Source: Antennarius striatus (lineage: Eukaryota; Chordata; Actinopteri; Lophiiformes; Antennariidae). From it: a stretch of 64,000 bases of DNA. This document shows positions 1-14,500 of the stretch, piece by piece. The number at the start of each line of letters is the position of its first letter. Position 1 is the stretch's first letter. A program made the translations under genes and the position numbers. The notes below the pieces were generated by a model. It did no database searches, was not told the DNA's origin, and worked only from the letters and a program-made list of their open reading frames with translations. The DNA is taken from the NCBI RefSeq assembly GCF_040054535.1, contig NC_090792.1, positions 9,774,491 through 9,838,490 of the forward strand, in the 5' to 3' direction.

Positions 1-2426
1 GGTTGTGCATGTGAAGACACACATCTGGTCTGTGGTCCAGGGGATGATGGTGCTCGCTGGTTGTTGGTGTCACTACTCCATCACCAGCTTTCAATTAACA
101 TCATGGATGGGCCTTCTGTGAGGTTCAATTTGCATGCTTAAGCAGCTCAATGGGGAGGAAGTTGTCTCTAGAATTACCGCCTCCTGCCCACTGGGAACCT
201 GCTGGTACAGTATTGTTTTCCTTTAGCAGGTGCAGTGCAATCCTGCCTAGCCTTTCTATAAGACCCTTGGGGAAAATGCAAAGATTAGCTGTCGACTGTG
301 CTCAGACTCAAAAAGAGCATGGTCCTGTTAGCCAATGGAAAGTGATGGACTCCGCACTCCTGGTAGTGATAACAAACAGTGAGGCGAGAGCGGATGATTA
401 CTTATTCACTCATGCGCACCACCCTGCTCCACAGTGTAATATATTAAAGTGTTCAGCTGTGGTGACAAGGCCACCTTGCGTGTCTGCTATGTGTGCAAAC
501 TGGTGGAAGGGTGAATTTAAACAATTTCAATGTACACCCCATTCTCCCAGGGACACTATAAGCAGCTGTTTAAACTCGGAAGTTAATTCAAATTATGTAG
601 CTTTACTTGTCTAAATCTGTTGCCTGCAGCTAACTCTTGGCATTTATTGTTGTTATTAATTACCTTTAGTTTTAGAGAAGTAAGGGCTGTAGCTTCTGTG
701 CTATCAGGGTGTCATCCTGAATAGCGAGGCCCAGTGAAAGCATTATATAGCTTATTTTTTTCCTCTCCTGGTACTTTTTATCCTCTTTTACAAAACATAT
801 GAATGTGGCCAACTATGTAATCCTCTCCCTCATCTGTCTTTTCCTTTGAACAATTAAAGAACAATATGGATTAACCCACACAAGAAAACCTCAGTGACAA
901 ATGGGTAGATGGGGCTAAGGAGGCTTGTTGAAGCCTAGTGCTGAATGCAGTTTATGGAAATCCTGAGTTAAGCAGAAATGATTCTCCTGGGAGAGAGATA
1001 TGGGAGAGACGGCGTAGATGCAGTACCGGAGAACGTGTAGAAAATAAATCCCTTAACAGCAGCTCTCAAAGAATGAAGCAGGAGGAGTTCATGTTAAAAG
1101 GCAGATCATAGGTAACCATCATATGATCGCTGCTAATGGAGACATTCTGAGGCTCAGCATTAAAAAAAATTAAAAGTGAGTGAGGATGCATCCATTATCA
1201 ATATCATTTTTTATGTTCAGGAGGTGTTCATTGATAAAGATGCTCATGTTTTTCATACATTTTTACACAACGTGATGAAATCTTCATCTGGTGTAACACA
1301 AAGCTGAACACCATATAGGTTAAGTTTAAATAATTAATGCATTACTTTAAACTTTTAGCTGATCGGATAATATTTATGAGCTTAGCTAACACATTAGCTA
1401 TTTCTATATGACAATTTGTAAATTAACTGTTAACCTAACTTTTTCAGCTGTTTATCAATGACTTTTACCTATCTATTGAAACTATTAGTCCATCACATTT
1501 AAGACACTACAGTATATACAGTTGTTTATACAGTACTTGTAAGGTTTCACTTTTAATATCACTAAATCTAAATATAACAGAAAAGGCCAAGTTTCAGTCA
1601 TAAATGGTTTAAATTTTAACTCCTTCACCTGTTCATATATGATTTTTGACTCATTTTCATGAAGGTAACTAGCACTTTAGCTATTGCTTTGCGTTTGAAT
1701 TGTACTTTGAGCCATTTAAGAGTTTGAATAATTATATTTAATTCACTACTTGAATCGCAGATTTACTACTAATTGTACAAAACAGAAACTTTTATTTATC
1801 TATTTAAACTGCTAAATATTTTAATTGGAGATTTGCTACTTTTAATTTATTGTTTGAGATCACAGATCTTTGTGTTTATTCTATTTCAACCACGTGTCCG
1901 TTACATTTAGCTGTTTGAACAGTGTACCTATTGAAACAACTTCTGAATAGATGAATTTAATGTTTTGGTCCTTTTTTGCTGTTCAGACTGCTCTTTTCAT
2001 TTAATGATCAATACCAAATATCCAGTTGTTACAAATTACTAATAATGTGGATAGATTTTCTCAAAATTCAGCATATAATCCCGCTTTATTTGAAATTGTT
2101 TGAGCTTCACTTTCTTCCATGTAAGCCATGGTAACAGCAGTAGCAATTCTCAGTTGAGAGTCGCTGTGCTGTTGTATGCAAGTGGATTTTATTGCATAGT
2201 TAATATTCATCTTACATCAGCCTACCTGAGTTTTTTTTATCCATCCTGCAGTGGCAGACACCCTCTGTCATACTTTTGGCAGCTGAATGTCATGATAAGG
2301 TCTCCAGAGGAATACTGGTTCCCAGGGAAAATAAAATTGCTCCATGATTTTGATCAAACTTTATTTTCTCCCAGCTTCAGGTAATTTTTGACGCTGTTTA
2401 AATCTGTTTCATATATTTCTTCAACA
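1..2426. other. Non-coding stretch upstream of the first rgs6 coding exon
   Basis: I see no supported coding exon here. Open frames such as the one at 150-614 lack recognisable domains and have no splice-site context. The DNA is AT-rich and ends in a pyrimidine tract with an acceptor AG at 2426-2427 (or 2431-2432), just before the rgs6 start codon. It is therefore most likely rgs6 intron 1 or upstream flank, with 5' UTR exons outside the window. No clear mobile element was recognised in it. Confidence 0.6.
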
Positions 2427-2440
2427 GTGCAGAACAGAAA

Positions 2441-2524
2441 ATGGCAGAGGGATCCAAGGACCAGGGAGGTGTGTCCGCCACTGATTCAGAGGAAGACTCC
2501 CCCAACATGATTGTCTACAGAAAG
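2441..2524 (+). CDS. rgs6: rgs6 coding exon 1 (start codon)
   Basis: This exon carries residues 1-28, with ATG in the context gaaaATGG and a strong donor AAAG|gtaagc. The peptide runs MAEGSKDQ to SPNMIVYRK, which is the RGS6/7-type N terminus. Its length is an exact multiple of three (84 nt). The upstream acceptor is at 2426-2427 or 2431-2432, so a short 5' UTR piece is on the same exon. Confidence 0.9.
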
Positions 2525-5500
2525 GTAAGCCTTACCTGAAAACAGTGTCCTAGCAATCAATAGGATTGATTTTGACTGGTTTTACTGTCAAAATCAGCTG
2601 TCATGAAGCATCTCTTGACAACAGCTGTCAGCCCTTCAGGATCTTCATCCTACACCTGCACCAGCACTAGCCTTCAATGTTTTAATAAGCTTTCAATCAA
2701 ATAAAATTTTTGGATAATGAGGGGTCCTTTCTGTGTCAAGGCGAATTACCTTGGCCCTATGTTGCCTCTCTTTCAATGGGTGCTGTTTGACTGGAGATGA
2801 TACTGTGGATAGCTGATTGCGGGCTGTAATTGGGAACAGCCAGTGAGAAAGAGGTTTTTCCTCAATCAGCACATACCTTGTTATGCCTCTACCACCGCTG
2901 TGACAGCTCACCTGTAAAAAGCATTTGATCAGGCTTGAACCGCAGGAGTCACTTCTACCATCTCGATTATGGTGAAGAGTGTGCTTACTGCTGAATGGGT
3001 ATCCTATTCCACTGTCCTGCGTCTCTTGTGTCATTCTGCCTCCAATGATTGCCCGTATGCAAAGCTGGGTAAACACATTAGCGGAGGGATGTGTGAGACA
3101 GGATGTACAATAATTGTTAAGAGTGTCTGCATCAGTGGAATTTTCATTTTCTTGGCTAACTGCATGTCACTGCTGACGTTATGGGCTTGGCATCAACTCA
3201 AACCATTTCCTATAATTCCTCCATCTTTGTCAAAAACACTTTCAGCTTGCAGTTCACCTGGAAAGACTGTCAACAGTCTCCTTTGTACTCAGAAGCTTGA
3301 TAAATCTCTTGCAATGCGTCAGTATAATGATGCTGCTAGGTTTTTGAACTATGAGTAGTGTCTCACGTCAGCAGTTGGCAACATAAGAGGAAATGGAAGT
3401 GCTTTGCCAGCAACAATTCACTTGTGTAATGTAAATACTCAACCTGTCAACCTGTCTCCAATGTCTCTCCAGCTATCCAGGAATCTGAATCAATAATGAA
3501 ATCAGAACTACAACAAATACTGTAATTGGTTTTCATCCAGAGACAAGTGTTACATGGCTGTTTGTGTGTCTATTTTATGTGCTAGTTTTACATGATAATG
3601 CACGCACGGTTTCTTCAGCATTTCCAATATCCTCCATGTATTCTAAGAAGCCATCACTCTACAGGGAGTGCATACTGTAATTCATGTAACGGTGGGTATC
3701 TGCGAGGCTTTCACAGCAAGACCTTCATTATGTAACGCTACACATGCCTGGAGGCAACACATTTAAGAGGGTAGATTTTGCTTGTGAGGATGCTGCCAGA
3801 TGGAATATCCATCATCTCATTTGTTAGTCATATGCAGCGACGACAGACAGATGATCTTGAGAACGACATGATTTTTCCACCCATCTTGCTTTGAACAGGT
3901 GATTTGTAATTTGAAACTTTTGTGGAAGAAAACAAGGGAATAATATTGATTTGAGATGACATATTTGTCTTTGGATGTAGTTGTAATTTAACGCCCAATC
4001 TTACATTTAATTGATGCACTTTATCACTTATTTTCTCATATTTCCATTCTCTAGCTTAAGATGTCAAAGAGGCCAAATGATAGAGTGCTGCTGGGTCTTT
4101 GGGGGCGGTGCGACCATGGTCTCTGAACCCAGTGGGTGGGTATCCTGGCGCAGTGTGGAGGAGCTGCTTGCAGAGAGGCAGATGGCCACCAATATGTTCT
4201 GTTGACTGGGAAAACACTGGCAGCTTCATCCCAAAGGTCTGAGCCCCCATCCACAGGAAGACATCAGCAGCAAAAGCTAGTCCTCGTCAAAGATAAACAA
4301 TGTGAAAAGTGTTGGCGTCAACTTTGTGAAACATATGGATTATAAAGCTTAAGACACCTTTACTCATGCTACTATATCTGTTGCAAAACTGTGTGGGCTG
4401 TTAGACAAAGGTGGATGTATTTAGCCATTAGAGAGGCTGTCTGTCCATGCAATGGAGGTGCTGCAGTGCTGTCTTGCTCTGTCTCTCTCCTCCCACGAAA
4501 AAGAGGAAGCGAAGGAATACAATCCAATAACTGCAGGACATCTTATTGCCTCAAGAACTTGTGGAAAAAATTTCTTCTGACAGAACTTGGTTCCACACAT
4601 GCTGTAAATGCCCACACGGGAACTCACACACGAGCTTTGTGCTGCTTTAATGCACACCGCCCCATCCTGCGTCTGTCTTTGTGATCCTGTTTGTGTGCTT
4701 GCTATGCTTGGCATGCTTAGCAGGCAGAATATGGAACTGGTATCAAGTGGCACACAAAAAAGAAACTCAATCCAAAATGAGAAGCACTAGTGTGTCGGAA
4801 AATACAATCAAGCCGAGGAGAGAGGCCATTTTCTGCTCTGATGGGGTAAAGCTCACTGACTATAAATAACTAACATCTCTAGTCCCTGGGTGCATCTAAG
4901 TCTTCCCTTTTTCCCCTCAGTGGTTTGGGGGTCGGGGCTGTTGCTGTGATGGCTACTTGGTTTTCAAAAAACACAATCAATTGTTGCCGAAGGACTTAAG
5001 ATGTCCTGCCTATTCCATTAAGAGCTCAGGCTTTGTGCACCTTTTTCTAATTCAGGTCAATAAATATTTCATAATTCCTGGCAGTCAACTCATACCTGAA
5101 GGCGAATGTAATAACCACAGTAGCCTGTATGGTATGTGGTAACATAAGGTAAATATTGGTTCTAGGATGTGTTCTAGAATGTTCACAGACAATATTCCAG
5201 AACCATGTATGAACTTTAACACAATACTAGAAGTACAGATTTGCTGACAATTGCAGCTGTTCAGTTTTCTCTGATTTCATACCTGAATCGTTGACAGCAG
5301 TTAATTTTTTTAAAACTCTGCTGATAGTGTCTTTCAGTGTAGCTCTGTTATTATTATTATGAGTAACTGTGTGGCTGTAACTTCAAATGGAACAAGTTTT
5401 CTACTATTGTAGATTTAGTTTTTGCTTGCCTCACAGTGTTACGAACTGTTTTTTCTCAATGGCTTTCTTAGGCTTCCTCAATGGATGGAAATGAATTTTG

Positions 5501-8500
5501 TGATTGGGTGAGACAAAATAGCTCCACATCATCTGTCTGGTGATTTGCCTAAAAGTATGATATTTGGAACATGTGTATTGATCTATATTCTACAAAAAAA
5601 AAAAAGTTTTTTTAAAAAAATTTTTTAAATGTACCTGTTGTATACATCAACGAGTACCTCTTACTGATTTCACTCTATAAATTTTTTTTTGGTCAGTGCA
5701 AGCAGTACAATTGAAGTGTGCCATGGAAGGATTCAAATTTATCAAACTAGCATGAAGGCTATTTGGACTTTTTTTTAGCTTGGTGACGAGCTTCACTGAG
5801 CTTCAAATTGAATTACGTCAAGTAAACATCTTGTCTACTACCGTGTGAAGATTGGACCCAAAAGCAAAATAACAGAGAAGCAGTCCAAAGAGGCAGAAGC
5901 ACCAGTTGACGGAACTGAGGGAAGGTGAGAATCTTCCGAAGCCGCCATCCCAGCCTCCTCATCCTGGTACCTGAAACTACCTCCTCTGAGGATGATCCTT
6001 CATCTTCCTCCATAGCACCAAATGCAGGGGAGCCCTGGAGGCCAGGATTGGCACACCCTCTTGTAGAAGACTGGTCAAGGTGCTGGCGATGGAACTTCTA
6101 GATGAGCAGTGCGTGCAGGATCCGGCGGGCCGGAATGCAGAAACTTTATTCTGCACTGTAACCCCTATACTTGAAGCTAGAAGCCCCTTGAAGCCCTTTC
6201 CACACCGACGATAGCTCAGTAGGTGGTGAACCGTGAAGGCAGGTGTCCCATCCATGATTTGTAGAGGTGGTGGTGGCTGGGAGGCAGGCATCAGTGGACT
6301 CTCCCGATAAAGTTTAAGTGGACTCTCCCACAAAATGTGGGGAAGCTTGAGCCAAACAGGTAAAGGGTTAATTTCCTTCTCAATGAGGAATGACCCATAG
6401 AACTTCGGAAAGAACGAGCCAACAACCACACCTCCTGGTCCACCTGGTAAGGGGCAGTCTGGCAGTGACAGTGGTTGACAGCTGCCACATCAGCGGCTTG
6501 GACCAGGTTGAGGGGTGGTCATGGAAATGGTGTACGTGTGCCTACATTTACCCGGAGAAGATCAGAATGTTTCTAGATGGATGAACACATGTCCCTTGAA
6601 CATGTCCCTTGACACTATGTTGATAAGGGCCTGGAAGACAGCTGAGTCAGGCCTTTGCCCAAAGATGTGCTCCGCCAGTGAGGTGCCTGATGGTGAAAGC
6701 GAGTCTTGCTGCCTTGGAAGTGAAGATGTGGTGCTGCAGGGCAAAAAGGATGGGGCAACTGGTAGTTCATCTGGAGTGGTTGGAATGGATTCCAGCCCTC
6801 AGTACAGAGGAGCGTGTTGGTGGTACTCCAGGGGTACTGAGGGCTGCCCGACAGTAAGGCTGGCACCAGAACAGGAGGGGCTGGGGCTGTGGCGGAAGCG
6901 GCTTGTTGCTGCCATTGTGGCTGCCAACTGTAGAATGAAGTCAGCACCTACTTCAAGCCTCCACCATGTTGGAAGCTACCTGGGTCTCGTGCTGCTGGAG
7001 CATAGTCTTTACTCAAGATAGTTGAGACTGGGGCAGCATTGTGGTGCAGAGGGTAGAGCTGTCGCCACAGAGCAAGGCGGTTCCGGGTTTGAGTCACGCT
7101 CTGTGCGGAGTTTGCATGTTCTCTCCGTGTCTACATTAATCCTCTCCGGGTTCTATGGCGTCCTCCCACATCCAAAAACATGCGCTTCAGGTGAATTGGC
7201 CGGTCCCAAATTGACCATAGGAATGAGCGTGTGTGTGCATGTTTGTGTGTAGCTCTACGGTGCACTGGCGTCGTCCTAAGACAAGCTGGGATACGCTCCA
7301 GTTCCCCGCGACCTGCACAAGCGGATGATGCGGGTTGAGAAAATGAATGAATGAATGAATGGCTTGAGACTGGGGAGAGAAAGGGTCTGCTGGGTCCCTG
7401 TCTGGCCAGATTGTCCTGTAATGGATGTAGTCTAGAAGAAGCACCGGTTGGGAGGTGACTGAGGGTGAGTCAGGGCCATGAAGAAGAGTCGTAGCTGTGG
7501 GAGCAGACAGACACCGGGAACATGGAGGCAGAGAACATGGTCAAAGACGGAAGGCAGGGTACTTGACAGGCAGAGTCAATAACATTAGATCAGGCAGGAA
7601 GGGACCGCTGGAAAGTCTCGCATGACACAGTAGACCAATCTGGCAAGACATGAACAAGCAGGAGTGGCTTATATGCAGGGCTGATTAGGATGAGCTGCAA
7701 TTCTGCTGACAGGTGAATGGAGTTGGGCTGATGAGGTGGGAGTGGAGAGGAAAAATACGGATGGCAGGAGGGAAAAACTGAAACTAGAACTGTGACAACT
7801 ATGGATTTTGACCAAACATCATCAAAACTAAGTATTTTGTTGTGAATAAGAAAGTTTTTCAGGCTGACATCTTTTATTGGCTTCTAATGTTACAATACAG
7901 CGACAGTATATGATAAGTTGATAAATATGAGCTCACACATTCGGTATTACTGATATGTTGTGATTTTTTAGGGGGATTTTTTCTTTTTGTCTTCTGCCAT
8001 TTCTTTTTACAGCCTTTCTTTTGCTTTTTGTTTCTTAATAATTGAAGCGTTTTTCAAGTACAGCATCTTTGAAAAATAACTCGTCTTCTGAGACATCATA
8101 TCCCTCCATTCACTTATTCATATCCACTACATTTTTATCATCTCTTGGTATTTTTATCCACACATGCTTTTAAATCTGAAAACATTGGGGGAAAGATTGT
8201 AAAGTGCTTTTAAATCTGAAAAGAGGGAAAAGGACATGAAGTGGTTTTAAATCTGAACAGGGAAAACGGAAGTAAAGATAACAAAAACAGTACATGTCTG
8301 AGTAAATTGGCTTACTCTTTGAATTAGCATTTACATGAACAAACTGTTGTGATGCATGATAGCAGGTGTCAGAGAATAGATGAATATTTAATCCTGCAGT
8401 TGGAGAGATGAGAGAAGAGGAGGTAACTTTCAGTGCTATTCATTATCTCCTCCATCATCCCCATCACTGACTATTCGATGACATGCAGATGATTTAAAGA

Positions 8501-11500
8501 TGTGAAACAGAGAGGGTTCTCTTCACTCTCATGGATAAAATCAAGATCCTGGAGATGATTTTAAAGTTTTGATAATCACACAAAAAGGAAATTACTGTGA
8601 ATAGCATTGTCGTCACTCTGTTTGCCTATACCACGACAGCTGCTTAGTTTGAAGGGAGTCTGAATTGCTGTAATTCTACTGGTCAGAAGGAAGCTTGGCT
8701 GCCTTTCTGCTGCTACCCATGACTCACTCTCTCCTCTCTGAAGTACCGTCAGGCCCCATGGCAGCGAGATCTCTCCTCTTTCAAGACTTACCTCCATCTG
8801 AGGTGTCTGTGGGCCACTACTCCCATGTTTTTGTGTGCACTTAAGATTTCACAGACCGGCCAAACTCTCTGGATGTCACCTCTCCAGGTACAGTAGCCCT
8901 AGAGCTTTATCAAGTATGACCATTTTAACAACATCTCCACTTACACCACTGGAACCTCTATCTTACACTCTGGTATGGGCTCAACTATCAAGGTCAGGTT
9001 TGAGCCTGTGTGTCTGTGTGCTGAGTGCCAGTGTGGGCTGCTTTCCTAGTTGGGTCAATAAGATAACACAACAGTCACACTGTAGAGTTCTATCTCTTAC
9101 GTAACCAACTCCTGTGTGCTAGCTTGTCTCCTCTCTCCTGTTAAGTAGAAGGACCAACACATGAAAATCCTTCAAGTCCACTGAAAAATGCATCATTATT
9201 GGAAAATAAAGTGCACATCGTTTTGGCAGTCAGTACTGTGTGTTGACAGGATTATTTACGTCATCCATAGAGAATCTCTGTGACTGAAATAAAAGGCTTT
9301 TTTCAATTGAGCGAGTGCCAGTGCCTCTCCTGGCATCACTCTTTGTTTGTGAGTTACTGACACTTAAAAGCAGCGTTGAATAATGCAGCCATTGTTTCTG
9401 TTCCCTGTATCGGGGCTGATGCATAAAGCCATATGTGCATGTATAACATCATGCTAATGGGTGCTTGGTTGGGAATCGCCTGACGCTGCTGTGTGCCACT
9501 TCTTAATGCCCTCCAAACCCTCTTGAGCCTCCCACTTATCAGAGGCTGCTTAGACCCGCTTGAGAGATGGAACACACATTAAATACCTCCTACAGCACTC
9601 TGGATAAACTCAGAATTTCTGCATGACAGTGAGGGAACACACTAAAATTCAGCAGATGGGAGAGGAATGTGTTTACTATTACTGCTGTTGACTGAGAGAG
9701 GATTCTCACATCAGATGAAATTCCCATTAGCTGTCTTGAGGTTGACGTGTAATAGCATCTGAAAGGACGCAGTTGCCCAGTTGAATATTTGTGGATGATG
9801 CTGCTGGAGAATAAACTCTTGTGTCATCATGTTCAGTAAACACTGATAGCTTGTTTTAAATGGTTCTGACACTGGAGTGTTAAAACTGTGGTTCTGCTGC
9901 TGTGCCTTGAGATGGCACTTAGACACATCTGACAGCAGCAGCTCACTGGGCAAAAAGTAGTCCTGCTGTTGTGCTGACACACCAAATTAATTACAAAACA
10001 TGTGAAAAGCAAACAAGCTTTTACAATCCTGCATGATTTTGTCACATTTATTTAAGCAAATACATCTGCAAAAACACTAAAAAAAATAACTTTTTATTGG
10101 TGTACATGCAGAAACAACGATAAGGAAATTTATTAGATTAAACTACATAATTGGTAAAGGAATGAGACACTGGATGGATAATTTAAATAGAGTGAATTTC
10201 CCTCTATGTACTTTTGAGTACTAGTGAACACATTCCAACATTTCTGCAGTTCACTGCAATACTGTACCATTTTATTTCCAAAGTCTGACCCTGCTGTACC
10301 TCTGAAATCCCACTGCTGCCTTCCTCTTCCTCTTCACGACTTTATCTTCTATGCAGTCATTTCAGCTGGAACTCCGACTCGAGCCTCCTGAGATCTTGTC
10401 TGAAAATGTCTCTCGCCTCTCCTTGTCCCATTTACACTCAGACTACACTGATAATAAAAGAAAATTAGTATTTTGTCTCTGCTGACACTTTTTTTCCCTT
10501 TTTTGGATGGTGCTACATTTTATCTTGGAGTTGGCAGACCACTCAATATGTTGAATAGAACTGATGAAGTATGGTTCACTGGATGAAACTGCTGCACACT
10601 GTTTGCCCAATTTTTAAGATATTTCAGTTATTCTTTCAATGCCTCATTAGACCTTTCTTTCTCTGCTCTAAAACCAAAAGATGTTTTGAGAGAATAAAAA
10701 AATCGGATGAATTTCTCCTCCTTCATTCACACTTGACATTGAAATGTCTTAAATTACCTCTGACAAAGACAAAGAGCCTAATACGCCACAGAACAGCTTG
10801 TCACACAACAAAGACTGTAAGTGAAATATGCTGAACAGCACCACTTTGAGCTACTGTACAAATGTGTGGTAATTGGCTCACCATCTGCCAACACTCCCAT
10901 TTGCATTGTTTACAGGCACATCTGATAGGTTGATGGATAGAAAAGATTTCTCCTAAAAATAGAAGCCATGACTCATGTGACAGAGCTGGGGATGGATGGA
11001 GGATCTGTGCCCTGCTGAACCACAGGTAATGATGGAGTATCTGTTGGCGCTGTGACTCTGTAATTGTCTCTGGGTTGAGGCTTTAGCAGAGATGACTCAC
11101 CCCAGCCCCAAATGCTAATCACGATGGCCAGTTTGTGTGACTAAACAGGCCTTAGAGGAGAGACCGGATCATTTGGCCTCACTCCAGATCACAGGCCCCC
11201 AGACCACATCACCAAACCGTTTCACCCCCGACCAACTTGACTTCATAATTTGGGTTTTTATCTGTTGAGTTGTTCATCGTCAGCCAAACTTTAGAATATA
11301 TGTGTTATGTGGTCAGGACCCAATAAGCCATTTATCAGAAATGGCAGCACTATCCTTCGGTACATAGCGAGATTTCAGGCTCAGTGTGTAACGTTGGGGA
11401 AGCTTCGACAATCACCAGCAGATTTTCTTCTTTCTGTCTTGCTCAGCTTAGAAATAATAACGTCCTTGTGGGAGCGCTTGTTGTATGTCAAGACCCACTT

Positions 11501-14500
11501 CAGCTGTTTTGTCAATAACTTATAGAGCAGAGACCAAATCCATAACAGAGCAGTGATTACTGTACTTTCCTCAAAACAAGCAAGAGGAAGAAGTGAAGTG
11601 AAATTCCAGAATGTGGTCTTGGGTTGAAGGTGGGAGGCGTTACTGATGAAGTTTCATCAATAAAGTGTGTTCAGATTTTAGAAGTGAACCAAGTATCAAA
11701 TATCTTTTACCAGAGTGGGAAACCTTTATTAATCCCAGTATCCTTCCTCCCCAAGTACCTACAAACATACATCAGGCAACATGAGCCTAATTTACTTTGA
11801 CACTCCAACTCATCCTCTTTTGAATTCGACACTGCTGCATTTGCTTTGAATGGAAGTTGGTCTTCATTAATGGGGGAGACAGTAGCAAGGAAGTGCCGAA
11901 GCTTTTAAGCTTAATAATCATCAGAATCGATTGGGTTCAGGCCGGAGAGAGATGCAGCGACTCTGCTGCAATAGGGTGGTAACACGAGAAGAGGCTAACA
12001 TGGTTATTCCCACGCTTTGGAGGCACAGCTGGCAGCAAATGAACATTCATTAATGTGTGATTTTTTTTTTTCCATCTTGAGTGCTGTGGGTTTGAAGTTT
12101 CAGAAATGACTCATGAGTTGTCCTTTATCATTAAACTTACGAATGTGAGAAATATATCACAGCCTATGTTTTCATTACCTAAATTATTAATTAAAGGAAA
12201 ACTGTGACCATGTCACAGAATTATGTTATGAATCCACCATGTGGTGTCTCTTCTGGCATTACAGTTGATGTATCATAAATCACCATTGTTTTGTCAGCAG
12301 TAGGGATTTAGAGCTTACTGCTGATACCTCACAGCCAGAAGGTTTGGGGTTTGGCTTCTGATCTGAGGTCTTTCTCTGTGGAGTTTAAAGGCTCTACCTG
12401 TTAGCATGATTTTGCGTCTCACCAAATGCCAGCTGGGATAGGATGACCTCACATAGTGAGTTTGAATAACATAAAGAAACTGAAACCACAGAGAATTTCG
12501 AAGATGATTGTACTTGATTGACGGACTTTTTAGATTTTAGTTTTAGATTTAGGATTGTGGGAATACAAATGAATGAATGAATGAATGAATGAATGAATGA
12601 ATGAATGAATGCATGCATGCATGCATGAATGAATGAATGAATGAATGAATGAATGAATGAATGAATGAATGAATGAATGAATGAATGAATGAATACTTTA
12701 ATAATCCCAAAGGGAAATTATTCAAAAGAATCTGGTTGCTGAATAAATCCTTATTTTCTCAAAAGTGGTATTTCATTCCACCTTTAACAATCGGCTCAGC
12801 TGATCTGGATCCTAAGAAAACACCAGGACGTTTCTTTTGCCAAAGGAAAACCAACAGTAATGTGCTTCTGATTAACAACATGAAGTTATTATCCTGAATG
12901 CTAACTTTTGTCCAAATCTACAGAGATTATTCCTAACCAGCTCTCAGTGGGATAATAAGATTTCCTCTCCCAGAATCCTCTAGGGTAGATCTATTAAATC
13001 TCAACGGTAATTACACCAGTTTACCTGCTGTAGAAGAGAGAGAGATAAATTCTCTGTTTCATGACTTTCCATTTTGACTTTATCCACAATTGTATGATTC
13101 ATTGCCTCCAGACTACGACACAGGCCCTGCATAGAGGCAGTATCCGTCTCACCGCCTTCAAATGTGGCCACTCAGAACATTACTGATTTGTTTCTTCACC
13201 GAGATGAAATTGATGTCAACCCTCATTCAGCCTTCATTCACATGGGACCATCCATTTTGCAGAAAGATCAGATAAATTTTGTTGTCACTCTGTGATCAGC
13301 CAAACCTCTATTGTTACTAAGATAAGGAGAATTAGAAGTGACGTAGTGACAACCAACGTCCGATGTTGTTGCCGTAAGACAATGATATAAATTCATGAAT
13401 CCTCACAATTACAATTTATTGCAATGAAAAAAAGCTACTTAATTGAATTTGATATTTCAGAATCCAATATAATTCCTCTTTATTTCCTCTTCTTTCTTTA
13501 TCTCTGTTGGAGTTATGACTATTATTTCTATATGAACTCTTATTTTGACATTGGAGGATCCTAAGCCTTGGTCGGAGAGTTGCTTTTGACAGTTTCTGTT
13601 GTGGAGAAAATAACCAGATAATTCAGATACAGGAAGTGCTAAAGCAGCCGTAGCTTACAGATCACCTTCATAACCTTTGGTAAATTACCGCCAGCTGAAC
13701 ACACATATAGCACCCAGCTGGAGATGAAGGGTAATACTTCATTTAGAAATATGTTCAGGGGATATTAATTCACAAAGTGTGGCTCATCCATTTATAGGAA
13801 GCTCATTCAATAATTAAAAGAGGTATGATATTAGACCTAGCCATGGCTAACTTGTGCAGAAACTACCAACAGTTCATTTTTAGCTGCTCCGGGGCATAAA
13901 AAATAAAAGATTAATGAGCAAATTTGGTTTCTGCGTAGCAATGCATTAACTAGCACTAAAGGTGGTTTGCTGATGTTATAGATAATCAATCAGCAGTGAT
14001 TTCATGTCATAAAACTCACAGTATAACTGCTGAGGTTTTACTGTTTATTGATCCTGTAATTCAGTGAGCCAATCAGCCTGTGAGGTAATGCTTCTCTGCC
14101 ATTAAACAGTTTTCTGACTGCGGTGTAGTTGGCCAGCGGAACCCTCATTCAGTTTCATTTAAAGATATTTAGAGGATGAGAACCGGTCGAGTGGCGTATG
14201 AGGAAGAGGATGACAGTGTGACAAAGGCCAGTGCTGCTGACATGTCCTCTGCAGGACCTTATCAGAAAGAGGAGTTAGACCCACAGGCACATAGTTAAGA
14301 CAGCAAAGCACATTACAGGTGTGTGGCGCTGCCAGCTGCCCTGTGGCACCGTGAGATGAGATTTTCCCTCCACATGTCAGCCCAACCACCCGAATTTCAT
14401 TACTGGTACCAGCGAGTTGGAAATAACAAGGATTTATTGCCAGCACTAGAAATCTGTCACCCGGCCAGAGAAAGGAGTTGTTGTCATATCACCTCACCAG

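Larger units (their letters stand above)
5832..7797 (-). mobile_element. Decayed, internally deleted Ty3/Gypsy LTR retrotransposon
   Basis: Read on the minus strand, 7797 down to about 7380 looks like a 5' LTR: it starts near TGTCACAG and carries a TATA-like box at 7669-7676. A gag-like stretch follows (around 6620-6730, reading [18 protein letters not shown] in one frame). After a large deletion come the end of integrase and a chromodomain-like segment at about 6490-5980 (for example [39 protein letters not shown]). A 3' LTR-like end follows near 5832-5900. These pieces match the layout of fish gypsy elements. Stops and frameshifts break every frame, so it is dead. It lies antisense to rgs6. 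The gag assignment is weaker than the integrase one, and the LTR borders are approximate. Confidence 0.7.

Noticed and set aside
150..614. A 154-codon open frame on the plus strand near the left edge
   Set aside because: The composition is that of random intronic DNA. There is no domain, no splice-site context and no resemblance to rgs6 or any family I know.
6515..7021. A 168-codon plus-strand frame
   Set aside because: It is antisense to the gag-like part of the Gypsy relic, whose recognisable signal is on the minus strand.
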